Source of the DNA: Trogon surrucura
Taxonomy: Eukaryota > Chordata > Aves > Trogoniformes > Trogonidae
DNA: 64,000 nucleotides
Direction of reading: 5' to 3'
Assembly: GCA_020746105.1 (NCBI GenBank)
Contig: CM036617.1
Location: 176,046,412 to 176,110,411, forward strand
The notes below the pieces were generated by a model. The model ran no database searches. It was not told the origin of the DNA and saw only the letters and a list, made by a program, of their open reading frames with translations. A program made the position numbers and the translations under genes. Below, one piece after another: positions 27,092 to 40,170 of the stretch; position 1 is the stretch's first letter, and every line of letters starts with the position of its first letter.

Positions 27092-27177
27092 AGGCCAGTG
27101 TGGGTCTGCTACCAATCGCCAGTTTATAGTAATGCAATGCCTCTGAAAACCTGCTGTTTTCCTGAAGCAGTAATCCT
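27092..27177 (-). CDS. TMTC2: TMTC2 exon 5: second TPR unit
   Basis: This 86-bp exon reads GLLLQENSRFSEALHYYKLA then IGSRPTLA, a nearly perfect match to remembered vertebrate TMTC2. It forms helix A (continued from YNL of exon 4) and helix B (EALHYYKLAI) of a TPR. The acceptor reads CGCAG behind a long pyrimidine tract, which appears on the plus strand as the AG-rich run at 27190-27228. The donor is GTAAGT. The first base finishes a Leu codon and the last base starts the Ser codon of exon 6. It lies only 415 bp from exon 6, the shortest intron in the window. Confidence 0.96.
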
Positions 27178-28659
27178 CTGCGTAACGACAAAAAAACAAA
27201 AAGAGAGAGAAAAAGAGAGAAGGAGGTTACTGCAAAGCGTAACTTTGAAATAAACACCAAAACCAAAACTGAGCTAATGAAGAAAAATATGCAGAGATGT
27301 AACAATTCTGCATGTCACTAACAATTCAGTGGGAAAACTATTTTGTGTGAAGACAGGATTAATTCGTAGACATTAGGTGCATCCATACAGCTTTAAGAAA
27401 GCAGATGTTAAATGCAATCGTTTTGGCTTTCCTGGAAACCAGAAAATGAATTTATTCAGTTGGCAGATTGTGAGACTTGTCAAAGTGAATGGCAGATGGT
27501 GGAGGTATTTGTAACTAAGACATTCATGTTTAGCCTGTTGTCTTTTCTTGACTTCAAATAAGCAGTTCTTTTCCAAACGCACAATAAAGTTAACCACCTA
27601 ACATTTCTCATGTGTTAACCAGTCTCCTTGCTGAGAAAATTTTACCAAATTATTCACTGTACAGCTAAGCATCCACATAGTTAATTTTTTTCCTGCTTTC
27701 TTTCTGCTCTGAGCAAATTTAATAACTAAAGAGGTAATAAAATGATACTGAATACTTTCAATTCTCAGTTAGTTTCATAATCCATGAGCTTTAATTAAAG
27801 ATTTTAAGACAAGCATCCTTGTGAATTACAATTTACATCAGCCACCTCCAAACTTCTGAAAACTAAATGGTCTAGATATTGTTGACATGAATTCTCAATT
27901 GTATGTTTAAATGAAGGCTCAAAGCACTACAGTGTTCCCAAAGTTTTAGAAGACTCAAAAAAGCATAAGCAAATATATTCAAATCACAAGGATTTAAAAA
28001 TCCTTGAAAATCAGTCACTTAGGAGTGGAGACTCAGACCGCAGTATGCAGGGATACTGGTCCCTTTTACAACCTCAGAATATCCAGGAATAAATAAATTT
28101 AGCTATTTCTTTTACATGGGAGGATTATCGTATCTATGTGTAGTTTCCCTAACCTACATCAATTTTCTCTTCTTCCTCTGTGCTTTTATCTGCTGCTAGC
28201 TTTTTGAACTGGAAAGAGCTTGGACTTTTTTCCGTCTCCAGTCTCTAATCAGAGATTCTTTTTCGAAAACCTTTTTGAATTAAACCAGTAGACTTAGCGG
28301 AAGAGTAGGGCAGTGAGCTAAAGAAGTAACCACTATCTATGTGGAATATATCCTCTTTTTTTCCTACGCTATCAGCACCATGTGGCCTCACTTTTGAAAC
28401 TGTCTTTCAACTGACTTCAGATTAGGTAGTAAATCACTTTTAATATTAACAGAACTTACACTTATTTGGTACCTGTAGTAATGTAAGCAACGAGGGAATA
28501 ACACTCAGGACACAGTTTGGCATGGCACCAAGCTTTTTAACTACTGTCAAGTATCTTGCAGGTGCTGACAGGCATGACTGTCAGGATAGTAATAACTTTT
28601 TCTCAACGATCTAGAAACAAAATTTTATTTACTCTAAAAATTTCTGAAGACTGTAGTTT

Positions 28660-28760
28660 CTGTAATAAAATATTATAATAAAATCTGTAATAACATAATT
28701 AGTATAATATAATGTAATGTATAATATAACATTTTTATTATTGTTATTAATATTGTTTTA
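28660..28760. repeat. AT-rich low-complexity stretch
   Basis: About 100 bases nearly free of G and C, with TAATATAATGTAATGTATAA-like text. The short open frame across it is low complexity and not coding. Confidence 0.8.
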
Positions 28761-31700
28761 ATAGAGCTTTCTATTGATAGCAGTAGAATTAACACCCCCA
28801 AAAATGAGTTCCACAATCTGATATTTAACCTTCTTACTTTTTTAAAAAAAACAAACACACTCTTATACACAATTTCTGAGCAAATTTATCAAAGAAATTC
28901 CACTCTTATTTTAGTTCTGGAATAAATCATTTCATATATTAAGAGAAGTGATACAGTAATTGGTCAACTTGAACAAAATAAATTACTTTGGTAAGTGTAC
29001 AACATTTGTGCTTTTTGAATTGAAAGAACTTTTATTTCTAATTATTACCAAATTAATCTTCTGTTTCCATTATATGCTCTAGTACTGCCACTCTTGATTA
29101 ATTACTTGATACTTTAACGTGTTGGGTTTTTTCTACTCCTCTTTGAGCAGACTTTTTCCTTTTAGGAGTTGTTCCATTAACAGACATTGTCATTCTCTCT
29201 TATTCTCTCTCTCATCCCCCCTCTCCCTCATCTTTCACCTCCCCAAGACTGAGTACTGAATTCCAGTAAATTATTAACATTTTATTTCTATTTGTTACAA
29301 GGTTTGCTAGAAGAAGAAGAAGCAAACAAAAGGATTTGATCTAAAAAATCCTTGACATGGCATGAAAGTGCCTCCTCTCCCTGTGAAATTTGTCCAAAAT
29401 GATCGCTGGTTTTCCCGGTGGCTTCTGACAGTACAAAAATGACTAGATTTATGATTCTCTAGTTCTAGTTTCAGATTAAGCACAGTCAGGAGAAGGCTTA
29501 AAGGAAAATTAAAAAAAAAAATAGTTGAATAAAATTAACATTTAGGGGAGTATGCTTCTGAGAGCTAACTGGCTTGGATGTTCACCTATGAGGGGACAAA
29601 TAGTTATTTTAAATAGATAAAAAGTTAAGATGATGAACATTGCATTAAACTTGCAAAGCATTCCTGAATTTACAGTGATTATTTTTCACTTCCAAGGTAA
29701 AAGATCCTCACTAGCTTTGAGCTCAAACAAAATGTAGGCATATAAACATGCTCTATTTAATTAAAAAATGCAACTAAAACTAAAACCAAACACTTCAGAT
29801 TTAGTTACTGGCAAAATTAATACTGCCTGTGAAATGTCCCACTTGTCTTTTCAGTGCATGCATTATATTCCTAGTCTCTAACCATGTTATTGCTCACTAT
29901 TACTCCCGCAGATCTACTGTCTCATTCACCACAGGGAAGCAATATAAATGAGCAATAGTACAATATTTGCTTCCACCTCCAGTTTCTGCAAGCAAAACAA
30001 CACCTTCTTCTAAATATTTACCTTTTGAGCAAAATACAAAATAAAGCCCCAGGATCAAATGACAACCTACTGTTTATTTCAAAATCACCTCAAGAAAACC
30101 TGCAAGTCGTCAGGCCTGAGGTTCTGAGGAACGGCACAGTTCAGCCTTGCTACCAGATTGCTAAATCACTGAACCTGATCAACAAACCAGTGTGGCTGAT
30201 GAAGGAACACCAGCTCAAGGCAAGCGCCTGGGGCTGAGGAGGGATCTCATCAAGGCTCTCTGCTGCCAGCAAGTCCCAGGGTTGCCTCTGAAAGCAGCTG
30301 GCCCCGAAAATTGTTCACTGTTGTCAAGGCAAAGGTGAAGAGACCAGCTCAAGTGAGGAGTCTCTGAAGGGAGCGTGTCCCTCACTATGTGATTACAAAG
30401 AGGTAACTAGAGCAAATTCTACCACAAGGGTCCATTCAGCAGTTCGATTTCTTTCCCAAGAAGCCGAGGCCGAACACAATTACCTTTGCAGTCAGTTAGG
30501 TTATATTAACAACTCTTCAGCAAGCTTCAGCTGGAAGTTTGATTACATACTCTTTCCTTGTCCTTCAGAAACTTGTGAAATACAGGTTATTTTGACACAG
30601 AAATGCTTCCTTTTTCATTGGAGTTGATTTTTGGAGTCTCTTGCATTTCAGAACAGAGACCAAAGCCATGACAGCAAAATTTGATATTCTCCTATATCTT
30701 ATTTTCACATGCTTTAGCATTTACTATCTTCCAACTACAGATTTTTTATCAAAGATACTCCAAATTACTTTAGAGTCACAAAAATAAAACTGAAGTGTCT
30801 TTATAAAGATACATAGGGGGCAAAATTTGAAATATTTTTTTTCTACGCCAATTCACCCAGAGAATTGCAAAACATCATTCAAACAAACTGACAATGGTTG
30901 AACAGAAAGAAGTTGTGGTGTCATAAGCAGGGAACTAATAGGTGACAATTACGATAGTAATCTAAGCCTGCAAGAAATGAGCTGACTCGCTACAAAATAG
31001 AGAAACCTCGACAGAGGAAGGTGAAGTGAGACCCACAGGCTGTTGCAATGAACGTCCATGACATCCTTGAAGTTCTTAGCATCTGTTCGGTCAGCTCCAT
31101 TTTGATAACCCTAATTCCTTCCTTCCTTCAACAACCCCTTATCCTCCAGCTGATTGCCAGAAACTGGCAATGGCAGATGGAGTCTGCGCTTCTTTGTCTA
31201 CCAGCTCTTAAACTTTTAAGACAGAAATTAGTTCCTTTCCACTCACCTGGGGAGAATAGATAATGGATTAATGGTCTGTAAAAAACAGGCAAACTTTCTG
31301 AAATAGGTTTGGTGCACACCTGTTTCCATTGTTTTTGTGGGGAAAGAAAAAGACTAAATGTTTAGCTAAAACTTCCCAATTTGGCTAGTAAATTTATTTA
31401 ATTGCAGAATCAAACAACATAAAGTTTGGTTATCATACTTACTACTATGCTTTACTATATTGAAGACATCTGTAAAAAGTTGAGGGAGCATTCGTAAAGC
31501 TCAGTAAATACATAGTTCTAATTCATTTCCTTTTAAAGGAGACAGTTGATTTTCATCTCACATAGCTACTGCCTGTGTCTACAGTAAATACAGGGGGGAA
31601 TAAAAAAGTTTTCTCCCAATGACCAATTTCTAGATGCAGAGGAAGAACATCCCTCAGCTGGAGTTCACACCTCGCAGGCACTGCTGAGTCTCCAGCAGTT

Positions 31701-33563
31701 CACCCTTCCCAGGGGCCGGGGCAGACGGCTTCATACAGAAGTTGCTCCTACAGCCAGGAGTGGAAGTGATCTTGACTTGCCTTTCCCCTTCTTTGTTTAC
31801 ACTTCAAAACGATGACTGCTCTTTGCAGACTACTGACAGAGGGGAGAAGGAGCGGACAGAAAGAACAGGAAAGCAGCAATAGAGGGGAAAGCATTGAATG
31901 TAATTGAAGTGGTGGAGCAGAGCAATCAGCACGTGGTGAGTACGTACGTACCTTCTGCGGTTATAGACACAAAGCCTTCCTTCATCCTTACGCAAGGATG
32001 GAGAAAGGAAAGGACATCCTTGAAATAAGGATGCTTAACACTGATGAGTAAGTTCAAGTGACAAATTTGGATGAATACAGATTAGTCTTCTGGCACTTTT
32101 TAATAAACTTTCTACAGCTGCTAAGAATACCAAGCTAAATAACTAAAAATGCAGGGCCCTAGAATGTCCCCAAAACCACAAAAACCAGGAGCAATAGCTT
32201 CAAGTTTGCAATTCAAAAACTTTTTTCTTTTCAGTCCACCTCCCAGTTGTAGGGCTGATAAATTAAAACTGTTAACTGAAACATGAAACTTCCGTTCAAA
32301 GAAACTGGGAAAATGTGAAGTCTATCAGATGGAGAGAGGATGGGAAGAAAGTCAGTGGCTCCTTCTTAAACTAGCAAGACAAGTACTCTTCCACAGTAAA
32401 TTTTCTCTCTAGAAAGACAAGAAGATGAAACTACTTGGAAAAGAAAAAGCTACTTAAACTGTAGGACACAAAGTAAATGGTTATAAATTGTCCACAAATT
32501 AATTTAGGACTAATTAGTAGACAAGTTTTAACTATCACAGTAGCAAGATTTTTGATTTCTTTTTGCCTGCATTGCTTCTATCTAATTTTACACTGGAGTG
32601 TGAATCATTCATGAAATGGAAGATACGTGCTTAACTGCTTGCACGAGTAGCAGACTTCACCCAGAGATTAGGAAATGTCTCAGAATCCTGTTTGTCTCAT
32701 AGGAAGAAAAAATAAAAAGAGGGAAGCAAGTTCTGGCTATCTAGAAATGATGCACATCCCTTCTATAGATGGAATTGCTTATCTAAATACATGCATGAAA
32801 ACATTTCACGCAAATGAGTTCTTTGCAATCATCCTGAATTCTTTAAGCTGCCAACTTTTACCTATCTTGTTTGACCAACAATTTGAAAAATTTTCCTGTC
32901 TTCCTTATCTGCCTTGATTTTGACCTAAAGGCACTGAACACTAATGGCGTAAAACTATTTTCAGGGACTGGAAAGGAATCACAAAATATAAACAGGCAGT
33001 AGCCAATCGGTTTTCTCAAGTTACATATTAATTTCTTCCTGTTGTAGTCCTATTAAAACCAGCTGGTCTGCTTACAAAGCAAACTCCTCCGTGACTAAAG
33101 CTGGCATAAATTGTCTAAATACAACCATAACACTCCTCAAGGTAAATATGTATGTTATTGAAATATTTATAAAAATTTCAAGCCAGGTACAATACTGAAA
33201 TAGTTTAATCAATTCTGTTTACAGGTCGATAACAGCTAATACAGGTCCCACTAGGCATTACTTTGCCATGGCTGCAGTTCATCCATGCTTCAAGCTACAT
33301 TCAGCCCATTGATTTCAGGTGGGATTATCTACAACAGAACTATATTAAGCTAAATTCCACACTGGCAAACAAAGAAAGAAAAGGAAGAAAATCCTCTTTT
33401 ACTCCCCACACAGATGTGTCTCCAGCCAGGCAGCAATAGAAGCTGCATTTTGCCTAAGGCAGCTTCCACTGTCATTTGCAAAACTAGTGGGTAGAAAGGC
33501 AGGTATGGATGCTACAGCAGCCCAGCACATGAAACCATTAGGTCTGGTCTTTAATTAAGGGTG

Positions 33564-33594
33564 TTTTTTTTTTCTTTTTTTTTTTTTTTTTTTT
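33564..33594 (+). repeat. Poly-T run
   Basis: Thirty-one bases of T with one C. In the transcript sense it is an A-run, but no retroposed copy lies upstream of it on the minus strand. Confidence 0.9.
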
Positions 33595-35362
33595 AAGTAA
33601 TCAATTTAGCTACTCAGGCAAATGAGTGCTAACCTTTTGTACGAGTCTACAACCAGGTTTCATTAGCAAAAAAGTGAACCATTAAGGAACAGTACAAACA
33701 GACAACATCTTTAATGTTTTCCAATAACATCCTGTTAGGAAATATGTAAATGGCACATAAATCCTACTTTTTTTCATCAATAAGAACTCAAACATGCCCA
33801 AAGGCACTAACACAGAATGACCGTTTCCTTTGCAGAACTAACTAAGCACAATCATCCATAACCCCATTAGTAAAAAGAAAAAAAATAAATCAAAATAATC
33901 ACACCCAAAACAACCTCTAGGCTTTCAGACAGCGCAGTCAGAACTCTGTCACGTTCTCTCAGTTTTAAGGAAGTGCTTTCCAAACGCAAGCAAATCAGTC
34001 AGCAAATACAGTCCTGTTCTTTTCCCTCTTACCCAGGCAGTTCAAGTGGGATTACTACCATTTCTGCACCACATCAACTCTTCTTTGATAACAGGAGGGG
34101 TGCTATAGGGACAAGGAGCACCATTAGCGTTGTCTCTCCCTTCTCTGGACACAGGGCAGGGGTGTGCTGCACCTGCCAGCCTCAAACGAGACGTCTATTC
34201 AGCACCACGTGCCCCAGCAGTCAACTTAGTTTGAAAGCTGGACAGAACTTCTTACAAGAGGGGCTTTTTACAAAACTGACTGGCAGAGTCCAACAATTAT
34301 TTTCCTAATTTTATAAAATGGAGAAAGTTTATGTGAGAACTATGAACCACCACAATTTCAAATATCGAGACATGTAATTGAACAGCTAGGTCACAGAATA
34401 CATTTCAGTTCTCAGTCTTACAAAAATATCTGTACTTTAGAGAGGCCCTACAAAAACTCTCAGAGCAGAGTTCTTCACTGCGGGACACCAGTAATCGCCC
34501 AAATGACCTTTGGGTGCTACCTCAGTAGCTTGTCTCACAATACAGCAAGATTTTACCAGGACAGCGCTAGCTGCAGTAAAACACAAATTTCAGCCTCTGT
34601 CTTTGACAGAGGAAGAAATAGCTGGCAAAGGAAAGGATATTTCCAAACAGGCTTGTAACAAGTTTGCATTCACAGCTGAGAAAAAAGTAATCAAGTACTT
34701 AAACAGACAGCAGATGACGCATTCTCTTTGTTTTTTAAGTCGACATCCTGCATTATAAAAATTTCTGGACTATCAAGGAAGAGGAAATATAACCCTGATT
34801 TGTTTCCTACTACGTGAAGTGGTGCAGCAACTTTGTTTAGGGCAGGTTCAAATACAGTTCAACACAGGTTTCTAGGTTAGCCTGCTTTTAGTGCTTTTCA
34901 TCTCTGATAGCTCAGTAGAAAAGATTTTCATGCCAGCACCCTTAAAATGCAAAAGCAGAGGGAACACAATTTCAGATGTTATATAGGCTAACACAACAGA
35001 CAAGAAAGAACTTTGCTAATATTGATTTTTACCCAAGGATGTGTAGATAAACTTTGTATATAAAACACTTCTGCAGTCCCAGACTTTCAAGAATTAGAAT
35101 TTCAGCTACTATTTAAATCCTTATCTAAGAGAAATCTAAAAAAAAATCCACATTTTTAACATAATACCCTGTTTGCCAAAGTAATGTTTATGGAAATTCA
35201 TCCTTTGAACTTATTCAAAGAAATTAAATTGTCTGAATTATAAATGTGCAACCACAGCCCTGTATCACTAAAGGCAAATGATATATTTCAGGACAGAAGC
35301 AAGGGGATGGCTGTTTGGTAGAAATGTGTCCTTTATAGGGCATTGTGTACTCAAAATATACA

Positions 35363-36026
35363 AAATCTCCCCCAGTGCAACCTGAAACCATTTCCTCTCA
35401 TCCTATCATTTGTTACTTGGGAGAAGAGACCAACCCCCATCTCGCTATAACCTCCTTTCAGGTAGCTGTAGAGAGCAATAAGGTCTCCCCTCAGCCTCCT
35501 TTTCTCCAGGCTGAACAGGCCAGATCCCTCAGCTGCTCCTCATAAGACTTGTGCTCTAGACCCTTCACCGGCTTTGTTGCCCTTCTCTGGACACGCTCCA
35601 GCACCTCAGTGTCTTATTGTGAGCGGCCCAAAGCTGAACACAGGATTCAAGGTGCAGCTTCACCAGTGCCGGGTACAAAGGGACAATCACTGCTCCACTC
35701 CTGCTGACAACACCATTCCAAACACAGGCCAGGATGCTGTTGGCCTTCTTGGCCACCTGGGCACACTGCTGGCTCATGTTCAGCCGGCTGTCCACCAACG
35801 CCTCCAGGTCCTCTTTCCCAAGCCTGTCACGCTCCCTGGGGCTGTTGTGACCAAAGTGCAGGACCTGGCATTCAGCCTTGTTAAGCCTCATACAACTGGC
35901 CTTTTCCTATCGATCTAGCTCATCCAGATCCCTGTGTAGAGCCTTCCTACCCTCAGGCAGATCAACACTCCCACCCAACTTAGTGTTGTCTCCAAACTTA
36001 CTGAGGGGTGTACTTGGTCCCCTTGT
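35363..36026 (-). mobile_element. CR1 LINE, outer (older) copy, main part
   Basis: A minus-oriented CR1 covering the C-terminal part of ORF2. Minus-strand reading gives [55 protein letters not shown] and [20 protein letters not shown], all matching CR1 reverse transcriptase text, then frame loss. On the plus strand, GTTGGCCTTCTTGGCCACCT and CTCATGTTCAGCCGGCTGTC are classic CR1 segments. The copy is interrupted at 36026 by another CR1 and resumes at 36411. Its own 3' tail is missing at the left end. Confidence 0.94.
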
Positions 36027-36410
36027 CACAGAATCATAAAATCACAGAAACACAGAACGATTGGAAGGGACCGTAAAGATCATCTAGTTTCAATCTCCCT
36101 CTAGACCAGGTTGCTCAGAGCCCTGTCCAATCTGCCCTTGAACACTTACAGGGAGGGACCTTCCAGAGCTTCTCTGGGCAATGTTTCATTATCTCACCAT
36201 CCTCACAGTAGGGAATTTCTTCTTCATATCTCAATCTTCCCTCTTCCAGTTTGAAGCCATTACCCCTCATCCTGTCCCTACATTCCCTGACAAAAAGGCC
36301 CTCCCCATCCTTCATGTAGGCCCCTTTTAAGTACTGGAAGGCCACTATAAGGTCTCCCCAGAGACTTCTCCAGGCTGAGCAATCCCAACTCTCTCAGTCT
36401 GATCCCTCAA
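36027..36410 (-). mobile_element. CR1 LINE, inner (younger) inserted copy
   Basis: A 384-bp minus-oriented CR1 3' end lying inside the outer CR1. The left edge is the 3' tail CACAGAATCATAAAATCACA, followed by GGAAGGGACCGTAAAGATCA, ACCAGGTTGCTCAGAGCCCT and TTGAAGCCATTACCCCTCAT. The right edge is the truncated 5' end at CTCTCAGTCTGATCCCTCAA. The flanking halves of the outer copy fit together across it. Confidence 0.93.
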
Positions 36411-36441
36411 CCAGATCGTTGGTAAAGATATTAAGAAAGAA
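36411..36441 (-). mobile_element. CR1 LINE, outer copy, resumed 5' part
   Basis: CCAGATCGTTGGTAAAGATA and the following TTAAGAAAG continue the CR1 text that stops at 36026 (CCCCTTGT), as in intact CR1 where CCAGATCGTTGATAAAGATA follows directly. Similarity fades after about 36441. Confidence 0.8.
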
Positions 36442-38275
36442 TTTGAAACAAAGCAAAACCACCCATAAGCTCTAGGTAACAAACATAAGGCAACAAAGAT
36501 TGAAAAGCCAAAACAAACTAAAAATAATTTTGGTTTTAATAAGTAATGGTTTTAATAAATAATGGTTTGAATCTACTGAATAATGTCTAAATTGGAAGAA
36601 CAAACTACTATTTTTTTACAGCTCTGTCCTTGGTACTTGACAGTATTATAATAACTGGATTTCTCACTTAAAAAAAAACACAAAACAAAACCAAAAGCAC
36701 GACATAGAAAGAAACCTCAGTTTATGCTGATTTATTACTCTATGAAATCTAGCTGAAATCAGCAGTGCTACATAGCTTTGAGAAGCAAGGTTTGAGATTT
36801 ATTTTTAAAAATTATCTGCAGTGCAGTCTCAAGATGTCAGAGAAGTTATTTATAGGAGACCAGTTTATATGCATTTTTGAAGTACAAACTACCTTATTAA
36901 AGGTATATTGTAATACACTATCAGTTTACGGCATAAAACAACAGCTTGAAATCCTTTCTGCAACGAAATTACTACAAAAATCTCAAATGCTTTCAAAGTT
37001 GCCAGGAATTTACCCTCTGAGTTTTTCTTGAGAGTTTCAGAAAACAATTCCAAAAAACAATTCAAGTCCTTAGCCTGAGCTCAGGTTTTGGAAATTCCAG
37101 GCTACAGATCCTCTCTTCAAGACAGGCTGGGTCACAAGCTATCCTGATGTACAAGCTATGCATAAGTTTCACTTGTATTTGTTTGGACCTGCAAAAACGT
37201 CAACAGAACAAACCCATTTTGACCCGTATCTAAAGTAGTGATGAACCATCAAGTCAATACTAATGTTAGGAAGGGCAGTTTTGTTGTTTGCTTTCTCTCC
37301 TCTTTTGTTTTTAATAAATAAAAATTATTTTTTTTTTCTTCTAGCCTCTAAAAGTTTAGGGATTTATTTCAGGTTACAGAATTGACACATTTAAACACTG
37401 GGAAATGACATCTTCAGAATCAGACAAATCTTCAAATGCAGATTAGGTAATTACGTAATCTAAATTAATGGAGTTTAAATTGTCCTAAATGGCAAAAGCA
37501 GCTGCAACTCAGAGCCACAAGGTATAAGAGTCAGAAAATTAAAATGCAAGACTGAAATCAGTCATTCATCTAATCTGTTAAATTCTCTAGATTTTAATGC
37601 ATTAATAGCCAACTCCTAAGACAATCTCACATTTTAGCTTCCTGAAAAACATACCAAACACTCGTTTATGGAATTTCTCTCTTTGATTACTATCCATTAA
37701 AAACTGTGAGTTAATCCTTAATAATTTATTCCTTGATCAGATAGCACTTTGATTCGTTATTGCTATGTGTGAACACTGGGCTACATGTGTCAATTATTTT
37801 ATATCAATTATTGAGGCAAAAGTGCTAAGAAACAATTAAGAGCATGCGAGACATCAATATATTTAGAATATATTATGGCCAAAATACAGTAATTAGAAAT
37901 GACTGTAAGGGTGGGGTTTTTTTCTAAAGTTCTACTAAATGAATTTTCAGTTTCAAAAACACATACTAAAAACCAGCAACAGGATATCTAACTGCAAGCA
38001 CACATAAGATATATGTTTCCATTACACTATGTTTTGTTAAAGACTCCCATAGAACTGCATGTCAAGGATGAGCTGAATTTGCAACGTAGTACTTCAGAGT
38101 TTAGACTAAAAATAACCAATTAGTTCATGGTCTCATAATACCAAATGCCACTCCATTCCACATCTAGTTGTCATGCTGGATATAGAAGTATTCAACAAAG
38201 GGACAGACTACCAAAAAAGAAATTGCAAGATTTTTCAATTTCTATTAATAACTAATGGTTTTGCGAAGTTTAACC

Positions 38276-38294
38276 AAAAAAAAAAAAAAAAAAA
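38276..38294 (+). repeat. Poly-A run, 19 bases
   Basis: Uninterrupted A-run on the plus strand with no recognisable parent element. Confidence 0.85.
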
Positions 38295-39289
38295 GAAAGG
38301 ACGGACTTATTGCATTCAGGACAGCAGTAGAAAGGTTAAGAATTAGAGATCCTTTTTTTGCACAAGTATACATTTAGACATACTATATAGCAAACTCTTC
38401 CCTCTATTTCCTTTAGTTTCACAGGTATACGTAAGGTAACTTCATGCCCTATGTATTCCAACCAGCATTTCAGTTAAATTCCTTTTACACAAATTCAGTA
38501 GAATTCCAAAAAAATTTCTACTCAACAGAAATGAAGGTTTGTAGGCTTTGTGTTTCAATGGAAAGCTGGAAGATCATCAGCTCGTCCTGAGAACAGCAAA
38601 ACTACTGAAATATGATTTCTTTTATATCCTTGTCTTTATCACCAAACCCTCTTCCCTCTTATTACCCTAGTATTAACTTCACTTTTTCTCTATGACACAG
38701 TGAGTGAGTAAGAGACAAAAGTACTGTATAGGCATACAAATTATTTTAATAGTTATAATTTTCATCCCCAAATGAGTGACATATGACAAATTTAGGAGTA
38801 TCAATCTTGTCACTTATTTCCTACAATCTTCTGTTGGGCTCAGAAGTTATTTTTTCAATGTGAGCAGAAGGAGTTTTTTCTTAAATATATGCTTCTCACA
38901 CTCCTCATTGCTTCAACAGAAACAAAAAAAAAGTGCATATGTGTATGTGTGTAACTGCATGATTATTAAAATTATACATATTTTGAGATATGGAATGGAG
39001 TTTGGAACAGAAGTGTTATTATTAAATGATTTTGAATTTCCAGTATGTTTAACTATAAAGCAAATTAATGAAATGGGCAACTTGTTCCTCGTTAAACAAG
39101 GAAAAAAGAAGAAAATTTCTACTACGGTAAATGTCATCTTCAGACATTATAAGCAACCATTTTAAACTGTATTTCCAGGCAGAACATTTTTTGTTTATTT
39201 ACTTTCCTAAAGACACTTACTATTTGCACTTAGTTTTCACACATATCATTTCTCTCACATCCTTTTCTATTGCACACAGGACATTACTA

Positions 39290-39570
39290 CCTAGGGAGTG
39301 GCAGTCACCTGGACTTTGCTGTCCGCACGCACCATGACATTGATGGTGATGAGCTTCTCCAGCAGCAGAGCCTTGCTCTGGGAGGGCTGGATGGGTGATG
39401 GCGGGAGGGGAAGGAAGAGCTAGTGCCGGCATGACAAGCGGTTCTGAGCAGGGAGCAGGAGAGAGACCCTGCTGGGATACCTGGAGCATCACCCTGCTCC
39501 GCACTGAGGCACACGGCAACATGACGCCTCAGAGAGAAGATGAGCGTGATGGTAGCTTGAGCGTTCGTGA
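39290..39570. other. GC- and CpG-richer island, unidentified
   Basis: About 280 bases that stand out from the AT-rich intron, with around ten CpG sites and overlapping open frames on both strands (39220-39610). The minus strand has a short frame near the left end reading ALLLEKLITINVMVRADSKV then QVTATP and a stop. I do not recognise any of these frames. It could be a decayed processed copy, an old mobile element or a regulatory island. It lies about 600 bp on the downstream side of exon 4. Confidence 0.35.
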
Positions 39571-40170
39571 TTTGGTACATAGACAGGAAATCTTTTTCCT
39601 CTCTGTGTAATTATTTTGATGCTTATGGTATTTACTCTCTTACTCACCCACAACAGGATTCTAGTAATTAAACTTTCTTGAACCTATACTGCTCTGAAGC
39701 CAGTCATAGGAGAAAAGCAATTTACTGTTTTAACATTTCAGACCTCTGGAGCTAACCGAGAAGTATTGCTTTATGCTGTGAAGTGCTTATACCAACCCCC
39801 CACATTAAGTGTTACTCAGACTTAAAAAAGAAGTCTAAATAACATTTCTGTATTTCAGTCCAGTCAGAAACAGATGGAGTGCTACTGTTGCCAGCTCATC
39901 TCTCTATCCTTTGTTGTGTGGGATTTTTTTTTTTCTTTTAAAGCAAACAGATTTGTAAGTTTACCTTCTCCATACCCAATAAATGTATATACAATAATGT
40001 TGACCAAGAAAAGGTTCTGTCCAACCCCATAGTTTAAGGAGTATGATTAATGAAAGGACTGTTACAGAGCAACAACTAATATCATCTTCATTTCCAGCAA
40101 GTAAATCAATAGTTCCACTCGCAATAGGTTTCACAGACAACCCAACCCCAGGAAAGCCACACATACTTAC

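Larger units (their letters stand above)
27178..40170 (-). other. TMTC2: TMTC2 intron 4 (13.0 kb)
   Basis: Intron between exons 4 and 5. It contains an AT-rich low-complexity stretch (28660-28760), a CT-rich stretch (29195-29250), a T-run (33564-33594), the nested CR1 pair (35363-36441), an A-run (38276-38294) and a GC- and CpG-richer island (39290-39570). Between these I see unique AT-rich sequence without supportable genes. Confidence 0.9.

Noticed and set aside
30025-30400. Locally GC-richer text that slightly resembles CR1 (AGGAGGGATCTCATCAAGGC)
   Set aside because: The resemblance covers fewer than 25 bases and no other CR1 text is adjacent, so it is not supportable.
33564-33594. Poly-T run as the tail of a processed gene copy on the minus strand
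   Set aside because: No coding or noncoding RNA sequence is recognisable on its upstream side (to the right), so it is treated as a simple run.
35574-35918. A 114-residue plus-strand frame
   Set aside because: It is the antisense shadow of the CR1 reverse transcriptase text, not a gene.
39220-39522. A 100-residue minus-strand frame near exon 4
   Set aside because: Compositional frame in the CpG-richer island, with competing frames of similar length on both strands. Kept as an unidentified island, not a gene.
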